NCBI RefSeq assembly: GCF_000013185.1
Contig: NC_007984.1
Location: forward strand, 193,618 to 257,617
DNA length: 64,000 nucleotides
DNA from: Baumannia cicadellinicola str. Hc (Homalodisca coagulata)
GTDB taxonomy: Bacteria; Pseudomonadota; Gammaproteobacteria; Enterobacterales; Enterobacteriaceae
Direction: 5' to 3'
Part shown: piece by piece, positions 10,781 through 21,419 of the stretch
Layout: every line of letters starts with the position of its first letter
Position numbering within the stretch: position 1 is the first letter of the stretch
Made by a program: the position numbers and the translations under genes
The notes under the pieces: generated by a model
What the model saw: the letters and a program-made list of their open reading frames with translations, nothing else
What the model was told of the DNA's origin: nothing
Databases searched by the model: none

Positions 10781-11476
10781 CTAGCTGCTATTTATTCGTA
10801 ACTGTTGGTAAGCCCTTTCCATATGCTTGCGTGCTTGGTATGTAGCATTATTATTCGGAAAATTACTGAGCATATGCTTAACCCGTGTTACTACAGCTAC
10901 ATATGCTCCTACTTTAGAATAAAATTCTATTACTGTTAGTTCATAATTAGCTAGTCTGTTTTGGAGATAAATCAAAATTTTCTTCGCATCTATCGCATAG
11001 ATACTATGTGGATAATTATTAATTAGTTGCTGAAAAGATATAACAGCAGCACGAGCATGTTTTGGATCACGTTCGAAATGATTGAAACCGAATAAAAAGT
11101 ATTTAGATAATGCTTGTTCATCCAGCTTCATCTCAATTAGACCACATATGTAGAGAACATAATCAGTATTGGAATGGTTAGCGTTCGTACGTAGAAAACG
11201 ATCTATCAAATTTTGTGCCTTTTGCATGTTGGATAACTTATAGTAGGCATATATTAAATCTAGTTGTAACTGTTGCGTATTAGGACCGAACATATAGTAG
11301 TTATCTAGTGCTTCTAGTTGTTTAATTGCTTGTTTATAGTAACCTTGCTGTAATTTTTGCCGCGCCGAAGCATAAGTCTCTGCGGGGAGATGATCTAAAA
11401 AAACATTTTGGTTACTGGAACAATTCACAAGGACCAATAAACTTAGTAGTATTACTATAATTTTTAGCTTTAGCAT
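10781..11476 (-). CDS. bamD: Outer membrane assembly lipoprotein BamD
   Basis: An essential lipoprotein of the Bam complex, working with BamA to insert outer-membrane beta barrels. The N-terminus has a hydrophobic signal ending in the lipobox LVNC, with Cys as the lipidated residue. Tetratricopeptide-like repeats follow (ASARQKLQQGYYKQAIKQLE, QLDLIYAYYK, DPKHARAA). 231 aa against 245 in E. coli; the shortening is at the C-terminus. It is divergent from rluD, as in E. coli. Its presence implies an outer membrane with porin-like proteins. Confidence 0.93.
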   Translation of the reverse strand: MLKLKIIVILLSLLVLVNCSSNQNVFLDHLPAETYASARQKLQQGYYKQAIKQLEALDNYYMFGPNTQQLQLDLIYAYYKLSNMQKAQNLIDRFLRTNANHSNTDYVLYICGLIEMKLDEQALSKYFLFGFNHFERDPKHARAAVISFQQLINNYPHSIYAIDAKKILIYLQNRLANYELTVIEFYSKVGAYVAVVTRVKHMLSNFPNNNATYQARKHMERAYQQLRINSS

Positions 11477-11574
11477 TTTCTAGAATAGGTATTGCGGTAT
11501 ATTACCGCGTAATAATAACTATATTAATGGAAACTATTTGCTCGTAACAACCGAAATAAAGAGAGCTTTTAAAT

Positions 11575-12534
11575 ATGGCACCACAATACCTAAATATTAC
11601 AGAACAAGTTCCTCATATACTATTTCCACAGCGCTTAGATCAAGCTATAGCTAAATTATTAGCGGATTATTCACGCTCACAAATTAAAGGCTGGATATTA
11701 GAGGGAAAAGTCAAAGTAAATGATCAGGTAACTATTCTTCCGAATAAAAAAATACTAGGTGGAGAAATAATTAAAATATCGGTAATGATAGAAAGAGAAC
11801 ATGAACAGTACTGGAAAGCGCAGAATATTGCTTTAAATATTGTTTATGAGGATGATGATATAATAGTAATTAATAAACCACGAGATATGGTGGTACACTC
11901 AGGTGCTGGGAATCTCGACGGCACCATACTAAATGCCTTGCTGTATTATTACCCAGCTATTGCTAATGTACCACGCGCAGGCATCGTTCATAGGTTAGAC
12001 AAAAATACTACAGGTTTAATGATAGTAGGTAAAACACTATCGGCACAAACTAAGTTAGTAGAATTATTACGCACACGGAGTATCATTCGTGAATACGAAG
12101 CGATAACTATTGGTATTATTAATAACGATGGTACTGTTGAACAGCCAATTGCTCGCCATGCTACTAAGCGAACTCATATGACAGTAAATCCTCTAGGTAA
12201 ACCAGCTATTACACATTACAGTATTATAGAGCGTTTTCGTGCTCATACTCGACTACGGCTGAGATTAGAAACAGGTCGTACCCATCAGATTCGCGTACAT
12301 ATGGCCTATATGAATCACCATTTAGTTGGCGATCAATTGTATCGTAGTAGTCAGCAAAATCATCACAGTAATATAGAAGTGTTACGTCGGTTTAATCGCC
12401 AAGCATTACATGCAACTACATTACGATTACACCATCCAATTACAGCAAGAGAAATGGAGTTGCATGCAGCACTACCGCAAGATATGGTCGAATTAGTTAA
12501 TGCACTTCAAGAGGATAGGAAAAATTTTCTTTAA
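11575..12534 (+). CDS. rluD: 23S rRNA pseudouridine synthase RluD
   Basis: It isomerises U1911, U1915 and U1917 in helix 69 of 23S rRNA. An S4-like RNA-binding domain occupies the first ~80 residues (QRLDQAIAKLL). The RluA-type catalytic motif HRLDKNTTG, with the catalytic Asp at about residue 140, is intact, as is ETGRTHQIRVH. 319 aa against 326 in E. coli. In E. coli yfiH (pgeF) separates rluD and clpB; here it is deleted and clpB begins about 140 bases later. Confidence 0.95.
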   Translation: MAPQYLNITEQVPHILFPQRLDQAIAKLLADYSRSQIKGWILEGKVKVNDQVTILPNKKILGGEIIKISVMIEREHEQYWKAQNIALNIVYEDDDIIVINKPRDMVVHSGAGNLDGTILNALLYYYPAIANVPRAGIVHRLDKNTTGLMIVGKTLSAQTKLVELLRTRSIIREYEAITIGIINNDGTVEQPIARHATKRTHMTVNPLGKPAITHYSIIERFRAHTRLRLRLETGRTHQIRVHMAYMNHHLVGDQLYRSSQQNHHSNIEVLRRFNRQALHATTLRLHHPITAREMELHAALPQDMVELVNALQEDRKNFL

Positions 12535-12672
12535 TCTCAATTGAAGATTGGTATTCTAACTTGTTGTTCGTGCTATAGCTTTCATCTTATTGAATTTTGC
12601 CTAAATAACCTTATATACTTTCTATATAGCCATATAGGCCATATAGATAGACTACAATTTATGGAAGAAATT

Positions 12673-15261
12673 ATGCGTCTAGATCGTTTTACAAATCAAT
12701 TTCAACAAGTTCTCATAGATGCTCAGTCATTGGCTCTTAGGTACGCTAATCAGTTCATAGAGCCATTACACGTTATGGTTATTTTACTTCAGCAAGAAGG
12801 TAGCTCAGTATACCAATTACTACAGTATGCTGGTGTTAACACTGCGAGATTAAGTTTAGCAGTTGAACAGGCTTGTAAGCAATTGCCCCATCAGCAAATT
12901 AACAGTAACAACGGTAACTTACCACCTTCCCAGTATTTAGTAAGTGTATTAAATATGTGTGAAACGCTTGCAAACAAACGTTCTGAAAAATTAATTTCAT
13001 CTGAATTATTTATTCTGGCATCAATTAATTCGCGAGGACGCTTAGCAGAACTACTACAAGCTGCTGGTGCTACAACAATATTAATTGAACAAGCAATAGA
13101 TTACCTACGGGAAAGTAAAAAAGTAGATAATCTAGATACGGAAAATCAGTGTCAAAAAGCCCTCAAGCAATTTACTATTAATCTCACAGAGCTTGCAGAA
13201 CAGGGAAAGTTAGATCCAGTTATTGGTCGTGATGAAGAAATCCGCCGTACCATCCAAGTATTGCAACGACGCACGAAAAATAACCCAGTACTTATTGGCG
13301 AACCAGGAGTAGGTAAAACTGCTATAGTAGAAGGGCTTGCTCAGCGCATCGTGAACGGTGAAGTTCCTGAAGGACTGAAAAATAATCGGGTACTGTCATT
13401 AGATATGGGAGCACTAGTAGCTGGTTCTAAGTACCGAGGTGAATTTGAAGAACGATTAAAAGCTGTACTTAATGAACTATCAAAATTAGAAGGTAATATC
13501 ATTTTGTTCATTGATGAATTACATACTATGGTCGGCGCGGGTAAGGCAGACGGTGCAATGGATGCAGGTAATATGCTGAAGCCAGCACTTTCACGTGGTG
13601 AACTACATTGTGTTGGTGCTACAACTCTAAATGAATACCGTACATTTATTGAGAAGGATGCTGCACTAGAAAGGCGTTTTCAGAAAGTATTTATAGTTGA
13701 GCCTAGTGTTGAAGATACTATTGCTATCTTACGGGGTCTTAAGGAGCGATATGAGCTACATCATCACGTACAGATTACTGATCCAGCTATAGTTGCAGCG
13801 GCAATGTTATCTAACCGTTATATCGCCGATAGGCAATTACCTGACAAAGCTATTGATTTAATCGATGAGGCTGCTTCTAGTATCCGTATGCAAATTGACT
13901 CTAAACCAGAAGAACTAGATCGCCTAGAACGACGCATGATTCAATTAAAGCTAGAACAACAGGCACTACAGAAAGAACTAGATGATGCTAGCCTAAAACG
14001 TCTCAAGATACTTAATAAAGAGCTAGCGCAAAAAGAACATGCTTATGCTAAACTAGAGAAAGAATGGCAAGCGGAGAAAGTTTCTTTATCTGGTGCGCAA
14101 AAAATTAAATCAGAGTTAGAACAAACGAAAATTTACCTCGAGCAAGCACGTCGTATCGGCGATCTAGCCAGAATGTCGGAACTACAATATGGCAAAATTC
14201 CTGAGTTAGAAAAAAAACTTGCAGTAGTTTTGCAATCAGAAGGTAAAAATATGCGCTTGTTACGTAACCGCGTAACAGAGATGGAAATCACTGAGGTATT
14301 AGCGCGATGGACTGGTATCCCAGTATCACGCATGCTAGAAAGCGAGCGCACAAAAATTTTACGGATAGAACAATATTTACATCAAAGAGTAGTAGGTCAA
14401 AATGAAGCAGTAGAAGCAGTTTCTAATGCTATTAGACGTAGTAGAGCTGGTATTGCAGACCCTAATAGACCAATTGGTTCTTTTATGTTTCTAGGACCTA
14501 CTGGAGTAGGAAAAACTGAACTATGTAAAGCTTTAGCCGCTTTTGTTTTTGATAGTGATACTGCCATCGTACGTATAGATATGTCAGAGTTTATGGAACG
14601 ACATTCAGTATCGCGGATGGTAGGGGCTCCTCCAGGATATATTGGCTACGAAGAAGGTGGATCGCTTACTGAGGCTGTGCGCCGTAGACCTTACTCAGTT
14701 ATTCTACTAGATGAAATAGAGAAAGCTCATATTGATATTTTCAATCTCTTACTTCAATTGTTAGAAGATGGTAGGTTAACTGATGGCCATGGCAGGACGG
14801 TTAATTTCCGTAATACCATAGTTATTATGACATCTAACTTAGGATCTGATGTAATTAATGAACGTTTTCATCAAATTAATTACCATGATATGAAAAATAT
14901 CGTTGTTGATGTTGTTTGCCATCATTTTCGCCCGGAATTTATTAATAGAATAGATGAAATTGTCGTTTTTCATCCACTAGGCCATGAAGATATGCTGAAA
15001 ATAGCACAGATACAACTACAGCGTCTGTCAAAACGTTTAGAGGAACAGGGAATATCAATTACTATAAGCGATCAAGTACTGACTTTATTAGTTAAAACTG
15101 GTTTTGATTTTATTTATGGCGCTCGGCCTCTAAAGCGTGCTATACAACAGAAAATAGAAAATCCATTGTCACAACAAATATTATCTGGGAGTTTACTACC
15201 AGGTAAAAAAATTAAAATTGATGTAAATAATGATAATATTATTGTAATTGATTATGATTAG
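12673..15261 (+). CDS. clpB: ClpB disaggregase (Hsp104-type AAA+ chaperone)
   Basis: A hexameric chaperone that extracts proteins from aggregates with DnaK. I chose the ATG at 12673 ([10 protein letters not shown]), preceded by GGAAG; upstream in-frame TTG and ATG codons add sequence with no match. 862 aa against 857 in E. coli. Domains in order: N-domain, AAA1 with GEPGVGKTA, the middle coiled-coil domain with [24 protein letters not shown] sequence, and AAA2 with GPTGVGKTE. The stop overlaps the convergent rplS stop by four bases. I see no clear heat-shock promoter upstream. Confidence 0.96.
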   Translation: MRLDRFTNQFQQVLIDAQSLALRYANQFIEPLHVMVILLQQEGSSVYQLLQYAGVNTARLSLAVEQACKQLPHQQINSNNGNLPPSQYLVSVLNMCETLANKRSEKLISSELFILASINSRGRLAELLQAAGATTILIEQAIDYLRESKKVDNLDTENQCQKALKQFTINLTELAEQGKLDPVIGRDEEIRRTIQVLQRRTKNNPVLIGEPGVGKTAIVEGLAQRIVNGEVPEGLKNNRVLSLDMGALVAGSKYRGEFEERLKAVLNELSKLEGNIILFIDELHTMVGAGKADGAMDAGNMLKPALSRGELHCVGATTLNEYRTFIEKDAALERRFQKVFIVEPSVEDTIAILRGLKERYELHHHVQITDPAIVAAAMLSNRYIADRQLPDKAIDLIDEAASSIRMQIDSKPEELDRLERRMIQLKLEQQALQKELDDASLKRLKILNKELAQKEHAYAKLEKEWQAEKVSLSGAQKIKSELEQTKIYLEQARRIGDLARMSELQYGKIPELEKKLAVVLQSEGKNMRLLRNRVTEMEITEVLARWTGIPVSRMLESERTKILRIEQYLHQRVVGQNEAVEAVSNAIRRSRAGIADPNRPIGSFMFLGPTGVGKTELCKALAAFVFDSDTAIVRIDMSEFMERHSVSRMVGAPPGYIGYEEGGSLTEAVRRRPYSVILLDEIEKAHIDIFNLLLQLLEDGRLTDGHGRTVNFRNTIVIMTSNLGSDVINERFHQINYHDMKNIVVDVVCHHFRPEFINRIDEIVVFHPLGHEDMLKIAQIQLQRLSKRLEEQGISITISDQVLTLLVKTGFDFIYGARPLKRAIQQKIENPLSQQILSGSLLPGKKIKIDVNNDNIIVIDYD

Positions 15262-15605
15262 CTGCTAATACGCTCTTTAATACGCGCAGCCTTACCGGTA
15301 CGTTTACGTAGGTAATATAATTTTGCCTTACGGACAAAACCACACCTTTTTACGGTAATGCTCTCTATTATCGGAGAGTGCATTTGGAATACACGCTCAA
15401 CACCTTCGCCATTTGATATTTTACGCACTGTAAATGCGGAATGTAAACCTCGGTTACGGATAGCTATAATCATACCCTCGAATGATTGTAGACGTTTTTT
15501 ACTACCTTCAACTACCCAAACCTTTACTTCTACCGAGTCACCTGGGCGGAAAGCTGGCAAATTTTTCATTTGCTCGTGTTCTATATGTTGAATTAGATTA
15601 AACAT
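15258..15605 (-). CDS. rplS: 50S ribosomal protein L19
   Basis: I chose the ATG at 15605 ([14 protein letters not shown]), giving 115 aa as in E. coli; the frame extends a little further upstream without homology. The core [17 protein letters not shown] and [21 protein letters not shown] are intact. L19 sits at the 30S-50S interface. It is the last gene of the rpsP-rimM-trmD-rplS operon, 16 bases beyond trmD, and its stop overlaps that of clpB on the other strand. Confidence 0.96.
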   Translation of the reverse strand: MFNLIQHIEHEQMKNLPAFRPGDSVEVKVWVVEGSKKRLQSFEGMIIAIRNRGLHSAFTVRKISNGEGVERVFQMHSPIIESITVKRCGFVRKAKLYYLRKRTGKAARIKERISS

Positions 15606-15621
15606 AGTTAATGTTATCCTT

Positions 15622-16380
15622 CTATACTTGACTTTCAATTAAATTGTTATATTCATACTGAAATTCTTTCAGTAATCTTACTTGCTCATGAGTAAGATAT
15701 AGATTATTTAGTAATTCAGGTCTTCTAAGCCAAGTACGGCCTAAAGATTGTTTCAAGCGCCAGCGTCTAATATTAGCATGATGCCCAGATAGTAGAACAG
15801 GTGGAACCTTTATACCGTATAACACCTCCGGACGTGTATAGTGCGGACAATCTAGTAATCCTTGAGCAAATGAGTCTTCGACCGCCGAAGACTCATGACT
15901 TAATGCTCCGGGAATTAATCTAGTCATCGAATCTATTAGTATCATGGCAGCTAATTCTCCGCCACTAAGAACATAATCACCTATTGACCACTCTTCATCA
16001 ATCTCAGTAGTAATTAAACGTTCATCAATACCTTTATAGCGACCGCAGATAAGAATTAACTTCTTATTAGCGGCTAATTCATATACACCTTGTTGATCTA
16101 ACTTTCGTCCCTGAGGAGAAAGATAAATTACTTTTACTCCTGTTTCAGTATGATTTTTAGCTTCATGAATCGCATCACGTAAAGGTTGCATCATTAATAA
16201 CATTCCCGGTCCACCGCCATAAGGACGATCATCCACTGTTTGGTGCCGATTGTGAGAAAAGGCACGTGGATTCCAGCAATGTACTTGTAGTAAGCCCTTT
16301 TTTACCGCACGTCCGGTTACTCCATAATCCATAACTGCACGGAACATGTCCGGAAATATACTGATTAATCCAATCCACAT
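15622..16380 (-). CDS. trmD: tRNA (guanine-N1)-methyltransferase TrmD
   Basis: It methylates G37 of tRNAs reading CNN codons, including the Leu-CAG, Pro-TGG and Arg-CCG tRNAs encoded here, to prevent +1 frameshifting. 252 aa against 255 in E. coli. The trefoil-knot SPOUT core is visible as [24 protein letters not shown] and [21 protein letters not shown] near residue 55 is conserved. It sits between rimM and rplS in the usual operon order. Confidence 0.97.
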   Translation of the reverse strand: MWIGLISIFPDMFRAVMDYGVTGRAVKKGLLQVHCWNPRAFSHNRHQTVDDRPYGGGPGMLLMMQPLRDAIHEAKNHTETGVKVIYLSPQGRKLDQQGVYELAANKKLILICGRYKGIDERLITTEIDEEWSIGDYVLSGGELAAMILIDSMTRLIPGALSHESSAVEDSFAQGLLDCPHYTRPEVLYGIKVPPVLLSGHHANIRRWRLKQSLGRTWLRRPELLNNLYLTHEQVRLLKEFQYEYNNLIESQV

Positions 16381-16404
16381 TAGATCTATCTTTGATATTC
16401 AGGG

Positions 16405-16974
16405 TTAAAATTCTGGGTCCCAGTCTACTTTAATTATGTGAGTTGCGAGATCAACATTTTTAATTACTTGACCATATATAAATGGGATTAAAAGCTCATT
16501 GATTTTAGTAGAATGTTGTTGATTTGCTTGAACAACCATCACATCATTTGAGCCAGTCTCGATTAAGTCAATAACTTTACCAAGTTGATAACTGTTTATT
16601 GTTTCTACTTGACAACCTATCAGATCTTTCCAGTAGTAATCACCATCGGATAGAGTTGGTAACTGCGAAGCATCAACTATAATATTACAATTAGCAAAGA
16701 GCTGTGCGGCTTCCCTATTTTCAATGCTATTAATTTTAATTATTAACTTATTATGATAATTATATTTCCATTCATCTAGTATAACATCAAGCCATGTATT
16801 TAACTTTTTAATAAACCATGGCTGATACTCAAAAATACTTGCTGCATTTTGCGTAAATGAAATAATGTTTAGCCAACCGCTTATGCCATAAGCGGAGCTT
16901 ATGGTACCTAAAACCACAGGATTAACCGGCACTAGAGTACTGAGATTTGTTTTTCGCGCTTTTGATAAGTGCAT
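16405..16974 (-). CDS. rimM: Ribosome maturation factor RimM
   Basis: It helps 30S assembly by binding S19. The RimM domain ([18 protein letters not shown]) and C-terminal PRC barrel ([23 protein letters not shown] ... VDWDPEF) are complete. The start is uncertain: the ATG at 16974 overlaps rpsP by 53 bases and adds about eight residues to the E. coli length of 182, while a GTG at 16932 would still start within rpsP. No strong ribosome binding site picks between them. The overlap is partly because S16 is longer here. Confidence 0.93.
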   Translation of the reverse strand: MHLSKARKTNLSTLVPVNPVVLGTISSAYGISGWLNIISFTQNAASIFEYQPWFIKKLNTWLDVILDEWKYNYHNKLIIKINSIENREAAQLFANCNIIVDASQLPTLSDGDYYWKDLIGCQVETINSYQLGKVIDLIETGSNDVMVVQANQQHSTKINELLIPFIYGQVIKNVDLATHIIKVDWDPEF

Positions 16975-17188
16975 ATAAACGTTCTGACATTTTGGCACCA
17001 TGATTAATCCAATATAATATTCTATCCATATTTAAACGTAAATCTACTGCTTGCCCAGTAGCTAGTGGATTAAAAAAACCCACACGTTCAATGAAGCGCC
17101 CGTCTCTTGCCTGATGGTTATCAGTTACTATAATTTGATAAAATGGACGTTTTTTAGCTCCACCACGTGCTAAACGAATTCTGACCAT
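16922..17188 (-). CDS. rpsP: 30S ribosomal protein S16
   Basis: 88 aa against 82 in E. coli, starting [18 protein letters not shown]. The core up to LIKSAKN aligns; the last residues (KSQYSSAG) are an extension that carries the gene into rimM. S16 binds 16S rRNA in the 30S body and is needed for assembly. It is the first gene of rpsP-rimM-trmD-rplS; ffh lies about 100 bases upstream on the same strand. Confidence 0.95.
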   Translation of the reverse strand: MVRIRLARGGAKKRPFYQIIVTDNHQARDGRFIERVGFFNPLATGQAVDLRLNMDRILYWINHGAKMSERLYALIKSAKNKSQYSSAG

Positions 17189-17284
17189 AGTAAGAATATC
17201 CTTTGCTTAACAAGGAAATTAGTATAACTCATAACTATTTTATATACCTTATTTATGAGTAAAAAGCAATTAATTCATTTAACA

Positions 17285-18634
17285 CTAGAAAAATCTGTGT
17301 GGTATGATTTTCTTTAAACTACGCATTATTCCATCTTTTTGTATTTTATTCATAATACGCTGCATTTCGGTAAACTGTTTTAACATACGGTTCACATCCT
17401 GCACCTGCATTCCTGATCCAGCAGCAATCCTACGCTTACGTGAACCTTTAATAATTTCAGGGTTAACACGTTCTTGAGCTGTCATTGAATAAATAATTGC
17501 CTCCATATGTACCAGTAATTTATCATTCTGCATTTGTAACTTAACTGAATCTGGTAGTTTATTAATCCCGGGTAATTGATTCATCATACCGGTTATACCA
17601 CCAATTTTACGTATCTGCTTCATTTGATGAAGAAAATCGGTCAGATCAAAGCTATTACCTTGTTTAATTTTTTTTGTAAGTTTTTGAGCTTGGGTATAAT
17701 CTACATTACGTTCGATCTGTTCAATCAGAGATAATGTATCACCCATGCCTAGGATGCGATTAGCTAATCGATCAGGGTAAAAAGGTTCTAAAGCATCTAT
17801 TTTTTCTCCTACACCAAGAAATTTAATAGGTTTGCCCGTTATATAACTGATAGAAAGTGCCGCACCACAGCGTGAAGTACCATCTACTTTAGTAAGGATT
17901 ATTCCAGTTAGTGGTAACATACTATTAAAAGATTTAGCTACTTTAGCAGCATCCTGTCCGGTCATAGCGTCTACTACGAATATAGTTTCTACTGGTTTTA
18001 TCGCTATATGAATATTAATAATTTCATTCATCATAAAATTATTGGTATGTAGACGACCAGCGGTGTCTACTAGCAATACATCATAAAAATGTTGCTTTGC
18101 GTATGTTAGTGCTAGATGAACAATATTAAGCGGTTTCTGAACGATTTCGGATGGAAAAAAATCAATATTGATATTTTTTGTTAAGGTTTCTAATTGATTA
18201 ATTGCTGATGGTCGGTAAACATCAGTAGATACTACGAGTATTTTTTTGCGTTGTCTTTCCCCTAAATATTTTCCTAGCTTGACCACGCTCGTGGTTTTAC
18301 CAACACCTTGCTGACCAACTATTAATACTACTACCGGCGGTGGTGCAGCTAAATTCAGCGTATCATTTTGTCCTCCCATCGTATTTATTAGCTCCCAACG
18401 GATAATTTTAATAAATTCTTGCCCAGGAGTGAGGCTTTTATTAACTTTCTGACTTAATGCACTTTCTTTTACACGACTAATAAATTCCTGTATGACAGGT
18501 AATGCTACATCTGCTTCTAATAACGCCATGCGTACTTCACGTAAAGTGTCTTTGATGTTTACTTCCGTTATTCGTCCTTGATCGCTAATATTACGCAAGG
18601 AAAATGATAATTTCTCAGATAAATATTCAAACAT
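17285..18634 (-). CDS. ffh: Signal recognition particle protein Ffh
   Basis: The SRP54 GTPase that targets membrane proteins to FtsY and SecYEG. Domains in order: N-domain helical bundle; G-domain with GQQGVGKTTSVVKLG near residue 108, DTAGR and TKVDG; and M-domain with the methionine-rich signal-binding and RNA-binding segments (GSRKRRIAAGSGMQVQDVN). 449 aa against 453 in E. coli; the C-terminal Met-rich tail is shorter. The 4.5S RNA partner is not in this window. Confidence 0.96.
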   Translation of the reverse strand: MFEYLSEKLSFSLRNISDQGRITEVNIKDTLREVRMALLEADVALPVIQEFISRVKESALSQKVNKSLTPGQEFIKIIRWELINTMGGQNDTLNLAAPPPVVVLIVGQQGVGKTTSVVKLGKYLGERQRKKILVVSTDVYRPSAINQLETLTKNINIDFFPSEIVQKPLNIVHLALTYAKQHFYDVLLVDTAGRLHTNNFMMNEIINIHIAIKPVETIFVVDAMTGQDAAKVAKSFNSMLPLTGIILTKVDGTSRCGAALSISYITGKPIKFLGVGEKIDALEPFYPDRLANRILGMGDTLSLIEQIERNVDYTQAQKLTKKIKQGNSFDLTDFLHQMKQIRKIGGITGMMNQLPGINKLPDSVKLQMQNDKLLVHMEAIIYSMTAQERVNPEIIKGSRKRRIAAGSGMQVQDVNRMLKQFTEMQRIMNKIQKDGIMRSLKKIIPHRFF

Positions 18635-18935
18635 GCTGATTTAAAAGACCTAAACAATTAATAACAGTTATATACTATATTTTAAATATAGTATAGTTAA
18701 CTATGATAGTTATCATATTATGTCTTTTGCTATATTATATCTATTAGAATCTAGTTGTATATTTTGCACAAAAAATCAGTGATCTTGTTATGTTAAGTAA
18801 TAGGGAAGCTACTAGCTTAGTAAAATCATCAGTATTAGACTGCTACCTAATAATTTTATTAGTTAGTACTATATCTAAAATAATACATTCAATTAGCATT
18901 ATAGGTGTAATTTAGCTAGGAACTTTATAGGTACT
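18635..18935. other. Intergenic region between gshA and ffh
   Basis: About 300 bases downstream of gshA and upstream of ffh on the minus strand. Apart from the long palindrome listed separately I see no gene. luxS follows gshA in E. coli, but I could not recognise any LuxS fragment here. Confidence 0.5.
18671..18695. repeat. Perfect 25-base palindrome upstream of ffh
   Basis: Two 12-base arms (TATACTATATTT and its complement AAATATAGTATA) flank a single T. It sits 37 bases before the ffh start. It could be a hairpin ending gshA transcription or an operator-like site; there is no T-run after it on the minus strand. Confidence 0.6.
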
Positions 18936-20507
18936 TTATTGTTGGTGGCTATTGATATGAGCTAAAAAATCATCAAAGCTTAGTATATCTAATGCTTCTA
19001 GTTCTAACTGACGATGCCAAGATCTTATCTGTTCTTTATCGAACGTTAATTCATTGAACATTTCCAATGGTTCTTCAAGTAATATCTGAAAATACTGGTT
19101 TGCTAAAGTTAATCCTAGACCACGAATACCATATTTTTTCATTTCTTTTAAGATACGAGCCGATAAAGTTAACTCAGGTTGGTCAATACACGCTCTTAGC
19201 TTGTGGCAGACTTGCTGATACTGAATATTGCCATTATGGCTATCAAGAGTTTCGGCTAATGCTTGCATCGCACTAAATAGTTCTTTGCCTATAGTAGCCA
19301 GAGGTTTTTTACTGCTACCACCGTCAACAATTAGCGTCAGCCCTGGCTTACGTCCTTCCAAAATAACTTTAGTCCAATTAAGGCGAGTATAAAGTAACTC
19401 CCTAGTGCTCATTTTTGGTGCTGGAGCTAAGGTGCACCAAATTAAAAATAAATCTAAAAATCTTACTTGCTCCTCATCAATACCTACTGGTGAAAAGGGA
19501 TTAATATCTAGCGCCCTAACTTCTATATACTCAATACCCCTTCTTAGTAGGGCATCTAAAGGTGATTCTTCATTCTTCGTTATCCGTTTAGGACGGATTG
19601 GTGCATATAACTCATTTTCACTTTGTAATATATTCGTATTTAGTTGTAGATAACTACCATTTTTTTTCAATCCTATTCGTTGGTAATCCGCATATGGAGT
19701 ACGTATCGCATGCTTTAACCTAAATACATACTCCTTGAGGCTATTGAAGGTAATATCTAGCTGACTTTGAGATTTATTCGCATAGCCTAAATCACTCATA
19801 CGTAGTGAAGTAGCATAAGGTAAATAAAGAAAACCAGATGATGCCTTTATAAAAGGTAAGTCTGTATCTCTATTTTTCATAAAAGATTGACAAACACCAG
19901 GTGAAGCGCCAAAAATATATGGAATAATCCAACCGAAACGATAATAATTACGGATAAGTCCTAAATATCCAGCTGATATAATATCTTTATTGCTATTCAT
20001 ATCACTAACTCCAGCATATACCTGCCAGAATGTTAGAGGTAAGGAAAAATTATAATGAACTCCAGATATAATCTGCATCATAGCACTGTAACGGTTTTTA
20101 AGTCCTTTACGGTATAAAGTTTTCATGCGTCCCATATTAGATGGACCATATTGGGCTAGTTTAATCTGTTGTTGACTATCAATAAAACAAGGCATACTCA
20201 TTGGCCACATCCATTCATTACACAGATGACGTGCAACGTGGCGATGAATATCACGTAATAACGTGAGCATGTGATCAATATCCTGAGCAACTGGTGTTAT
20301 AAATTCAAGTAATGTTTCAGCAAAATCAGTAGTAATCCACTTATGGGTTAATGCGGCACCAAGCTTTTTAGGATGAGGTGTCTGTGCTAAATGTCCTTGA
20401 GTATTAATCCTTAGTGTTTCACGTTCTACTCCTCGATAAATGCCTTGTAAGGCTTGAGGATTAGCTTTCAGCCAAAAAAGTGTATCTGATGATACGTCAG
20501 GTATCAA
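18936..20507 (-). CDS. gshA: Glutamate-cysteine ligase GshA
   Basis: It makes gamma-glutamylcysteine, the committed step of glutathione synthesis, from glutamate and cysteine. 523 aa against 518 in E. coli. Conserved segments include GVERETLRI near residue 24, [18 protein letters not shown] and [15 protein letters not shown]. It uses cysteine, so it depends on the sulfur assimilation genes at 32-40 kb. In E. coli it also lies downstream of the alaS-csrA-tRNA cluster; the intervening yqaA and yqaB are missing here. gshB is not in this window. Confidence 0.95.
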   Translation of the reverse strand: MIPDVSSDTLFWLKANPQALQGIYRGVERETLRINTQGHLAQTPHPKKLGAALTHKWITTDFAETLLEFITPVAQDIDHMLTLLRDIHRHVARHLCNEWMWPMSMPCFIDSQQQIKLAQYGPSNMGRMKTLYRKGLKNRYSAMMQIISGVHYNFSLPLTFWQVYAGVSDMNSNKDIISAGYLGLIRNYYRFGWIIPYIFGASPGVCQSFMKNRDTDLPFIKASSGFLYLPYATSLRMSDLGYANKSQSQLDITFNSLKEYVFRLKHAIRTPYADYQRIGLKKNGSYLQLNTNILQSENELYAPIRPKRITKNEESPLDALLRRGIEYIEVRALDINPFSPVGIDEEQVRFLDLFLIWCTLAPAPKMSTRELLYTRLNWTKVILEGRKPGLTLIVDGGSSKKPLATIGKELFSAMQALAETLDSHNGNIQYQQVCHKLRACIDQPELTLSARILKEMKKYGIRGLGLTLANQYFQILLEEPLEMFNELTFDKEQIRSWHRQLELEALDILSFDDFLAHINSHQQ

Positions 20508-20555
20508 ACTGACCTCCTATAGAATGAGCAGTTAGTATTTAGTAAAACAATTAAT

Positions 20556-20571
20556 TCTGCTTAGTAGCAGA
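20556..20571 (-). terminator. Weak hairpin upstream of gshA
   Basis: TCTGCT and AGCAGA form a 6-bp stem with a 4-base loop, followed on the minus strand by ATTAATTGTTTT. It could be a second terminator for the csrA-tRNA transcript before gshA. Short stem, so low confidence. Confidence 0.3.
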
Positions 20572-20640
20572 GTGAGCAGTAGTAGTATTATTCGTACAAG
20601 GCTAGGGCACACAACATCTACATCAAGATGACATATGAAA

Positions 20641-20664
20641 CTTTACTTGCTAAGCAAAGTAAAA
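20641..20664 (-). terminator. Probable intrinsic terminator of the tRNA-Ser/tRNA-Arg transcript
   Basis: About 15 bases past the tRNA-Arg CCA on the minus strand, a stem built from TTTACTTTGC and GCAAGTAAAG (one bulged base) with loop TTA is followed by TTTCAT. Position and shape fit an intrinsic terminator for the tRNA genes. Confidence 0.5.
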
Positions 20665-20678
20665 GAAAACATAACGAA

Positions 20679-20755
20679 TGGTGCATCCGGAAGGATTCGA
20701 ACCTCCGACCACTCGGTTCGTAGCCGAGTACTCTATCCAGCTGAGCTACGGATGC
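20679..20755 (-). tRNA. argV: tRNA-Arg (anticodon ACG)
   Basis: A 77-base cloverleaf, acceptor GCATCCG/CGGATGC, anticodon loop CTACGAA, CCA encoded. A34 would be deaminated to inosine by TadA to read CGU, CGC and CGA. E. coli has four tandem copies (argVYZQ) at this position between csrA and gshA; one remains here. Confidence 0.96.
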
Positions 20756-20762
20756 ATTTTAG

Positions 20763-20855
20763 TGACGGTGAGGGAGGGATTCGAACCCTCGATACAGCTT
20801 TTTACTATATACTCCCTTAGCAGGGGAGCGCCTTCAGCCTCTCGGCCACCTCACC
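20763..20855 (-). tRNA. serV: tRNA-Ser (anticodon GCT) with TCA instead of CCA at its end
   Basis: A class II tRNA with long variable arm; acceptor GGTGAGG pairs with CCTCACC, anticodon GCT in loop CTGCTAA reads AGC/AGU. After discriminator G73 the DNA reads TCA rather than CCA, unlike the other five tRNAs here, so the mature end must be made by trimming and CCA addition. The mature body is 20766-20855. Confidence 0.93.
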
Positions 20856-21052
20856 TACGAACTTTTAGTTTAAGCTAATTGGTACCACGTGGCGCACATA
20901 TTACTTTCTCAGTTTCAGAAGTCAAATTCTTTTTTATTTTTTATCATTTACATTATACTGATCAATAAAATGGTAGAATATCAAAATCAACGTCATTAAT
21001 TAAGAATTAATTATTCTATAGCGGTTATGCGTTGGCAAAGTAAAGAACATAA

Positions 21053-21238
21053 TTAGCAAATAGACTGTTGCGATTTCTCAAATTGAATACGATGGTATAT
21101 TTCTTCACGGTGTACTGACACTTCTTTAGGAGCACTAACACCGATACGAACCTGGTTGCCCTTGATGCCTAAAATAGTCACAGTTACCTCATCACCAATC
21201 ATGAGGGTTTCACCAACTCTACGAGTCAGAATAAGCAT
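21053..21238 (-). CDS. csrA: Carbon storage regulator CsrA
   Basis: A dimeric RNA-binding regulator that blocks ribosome binding at GGA-containing leaders. 61 aa, the same length as E. coli, with [18 protein letters not shown] and [13 protein letters not shown]; the RNA-contact residues near the two ends (Leu4, Arg6, Arg44) are conserved. A strong AAGGAG lies upstream of the ATG. It is located between alaS and tRNA-Ser as in E. coli. Its CsrB/CsrC antagonists are not seen in the window. Confidence 0.96.
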   Translation of the reverse strand: MLILTRRVGETLMIGDEVTVTILGIKGNQVRIGVSAPKEVSVHREEIYHRIQFEKSQQSIC

Positions 21239-21419
21239 TCTCTCTTTGCTCCTTGAAATATAAAAAGAGTAGGTTTTCTTGTTTTCCTGCTTAGATCATA
21301 AGCTATACTACTTTAATAAAGATTAGCTATGCATATAATATACAGTGTGCTAAACATATACTGCTTGCTTTCTCTATCCTCTTTAGGCTCATTTTAGTAA
21401 TGAGGGATAGCTTAGATAA

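Noticed and set aside
12541-12672. N-terminal extension of ClpB from a TTG codon
   Set aside because: The extra residues do not match any ClpB; the start with GGAAG before MRLDRF fits length and homology.
18701-18935. Possible luxS remnant downstream of gshA
   Set aside because: I translated the minus-strand frames and found no segment resembling LuxS.
20635-20878. Two overlapping open frames of 61 and 66 codons on the plus strand
   Set aside because: They lie antisense to tRNA-Arg and tRNA-Ser and give the typical false ORFs such as GFEPPT seen over tRNA genes.
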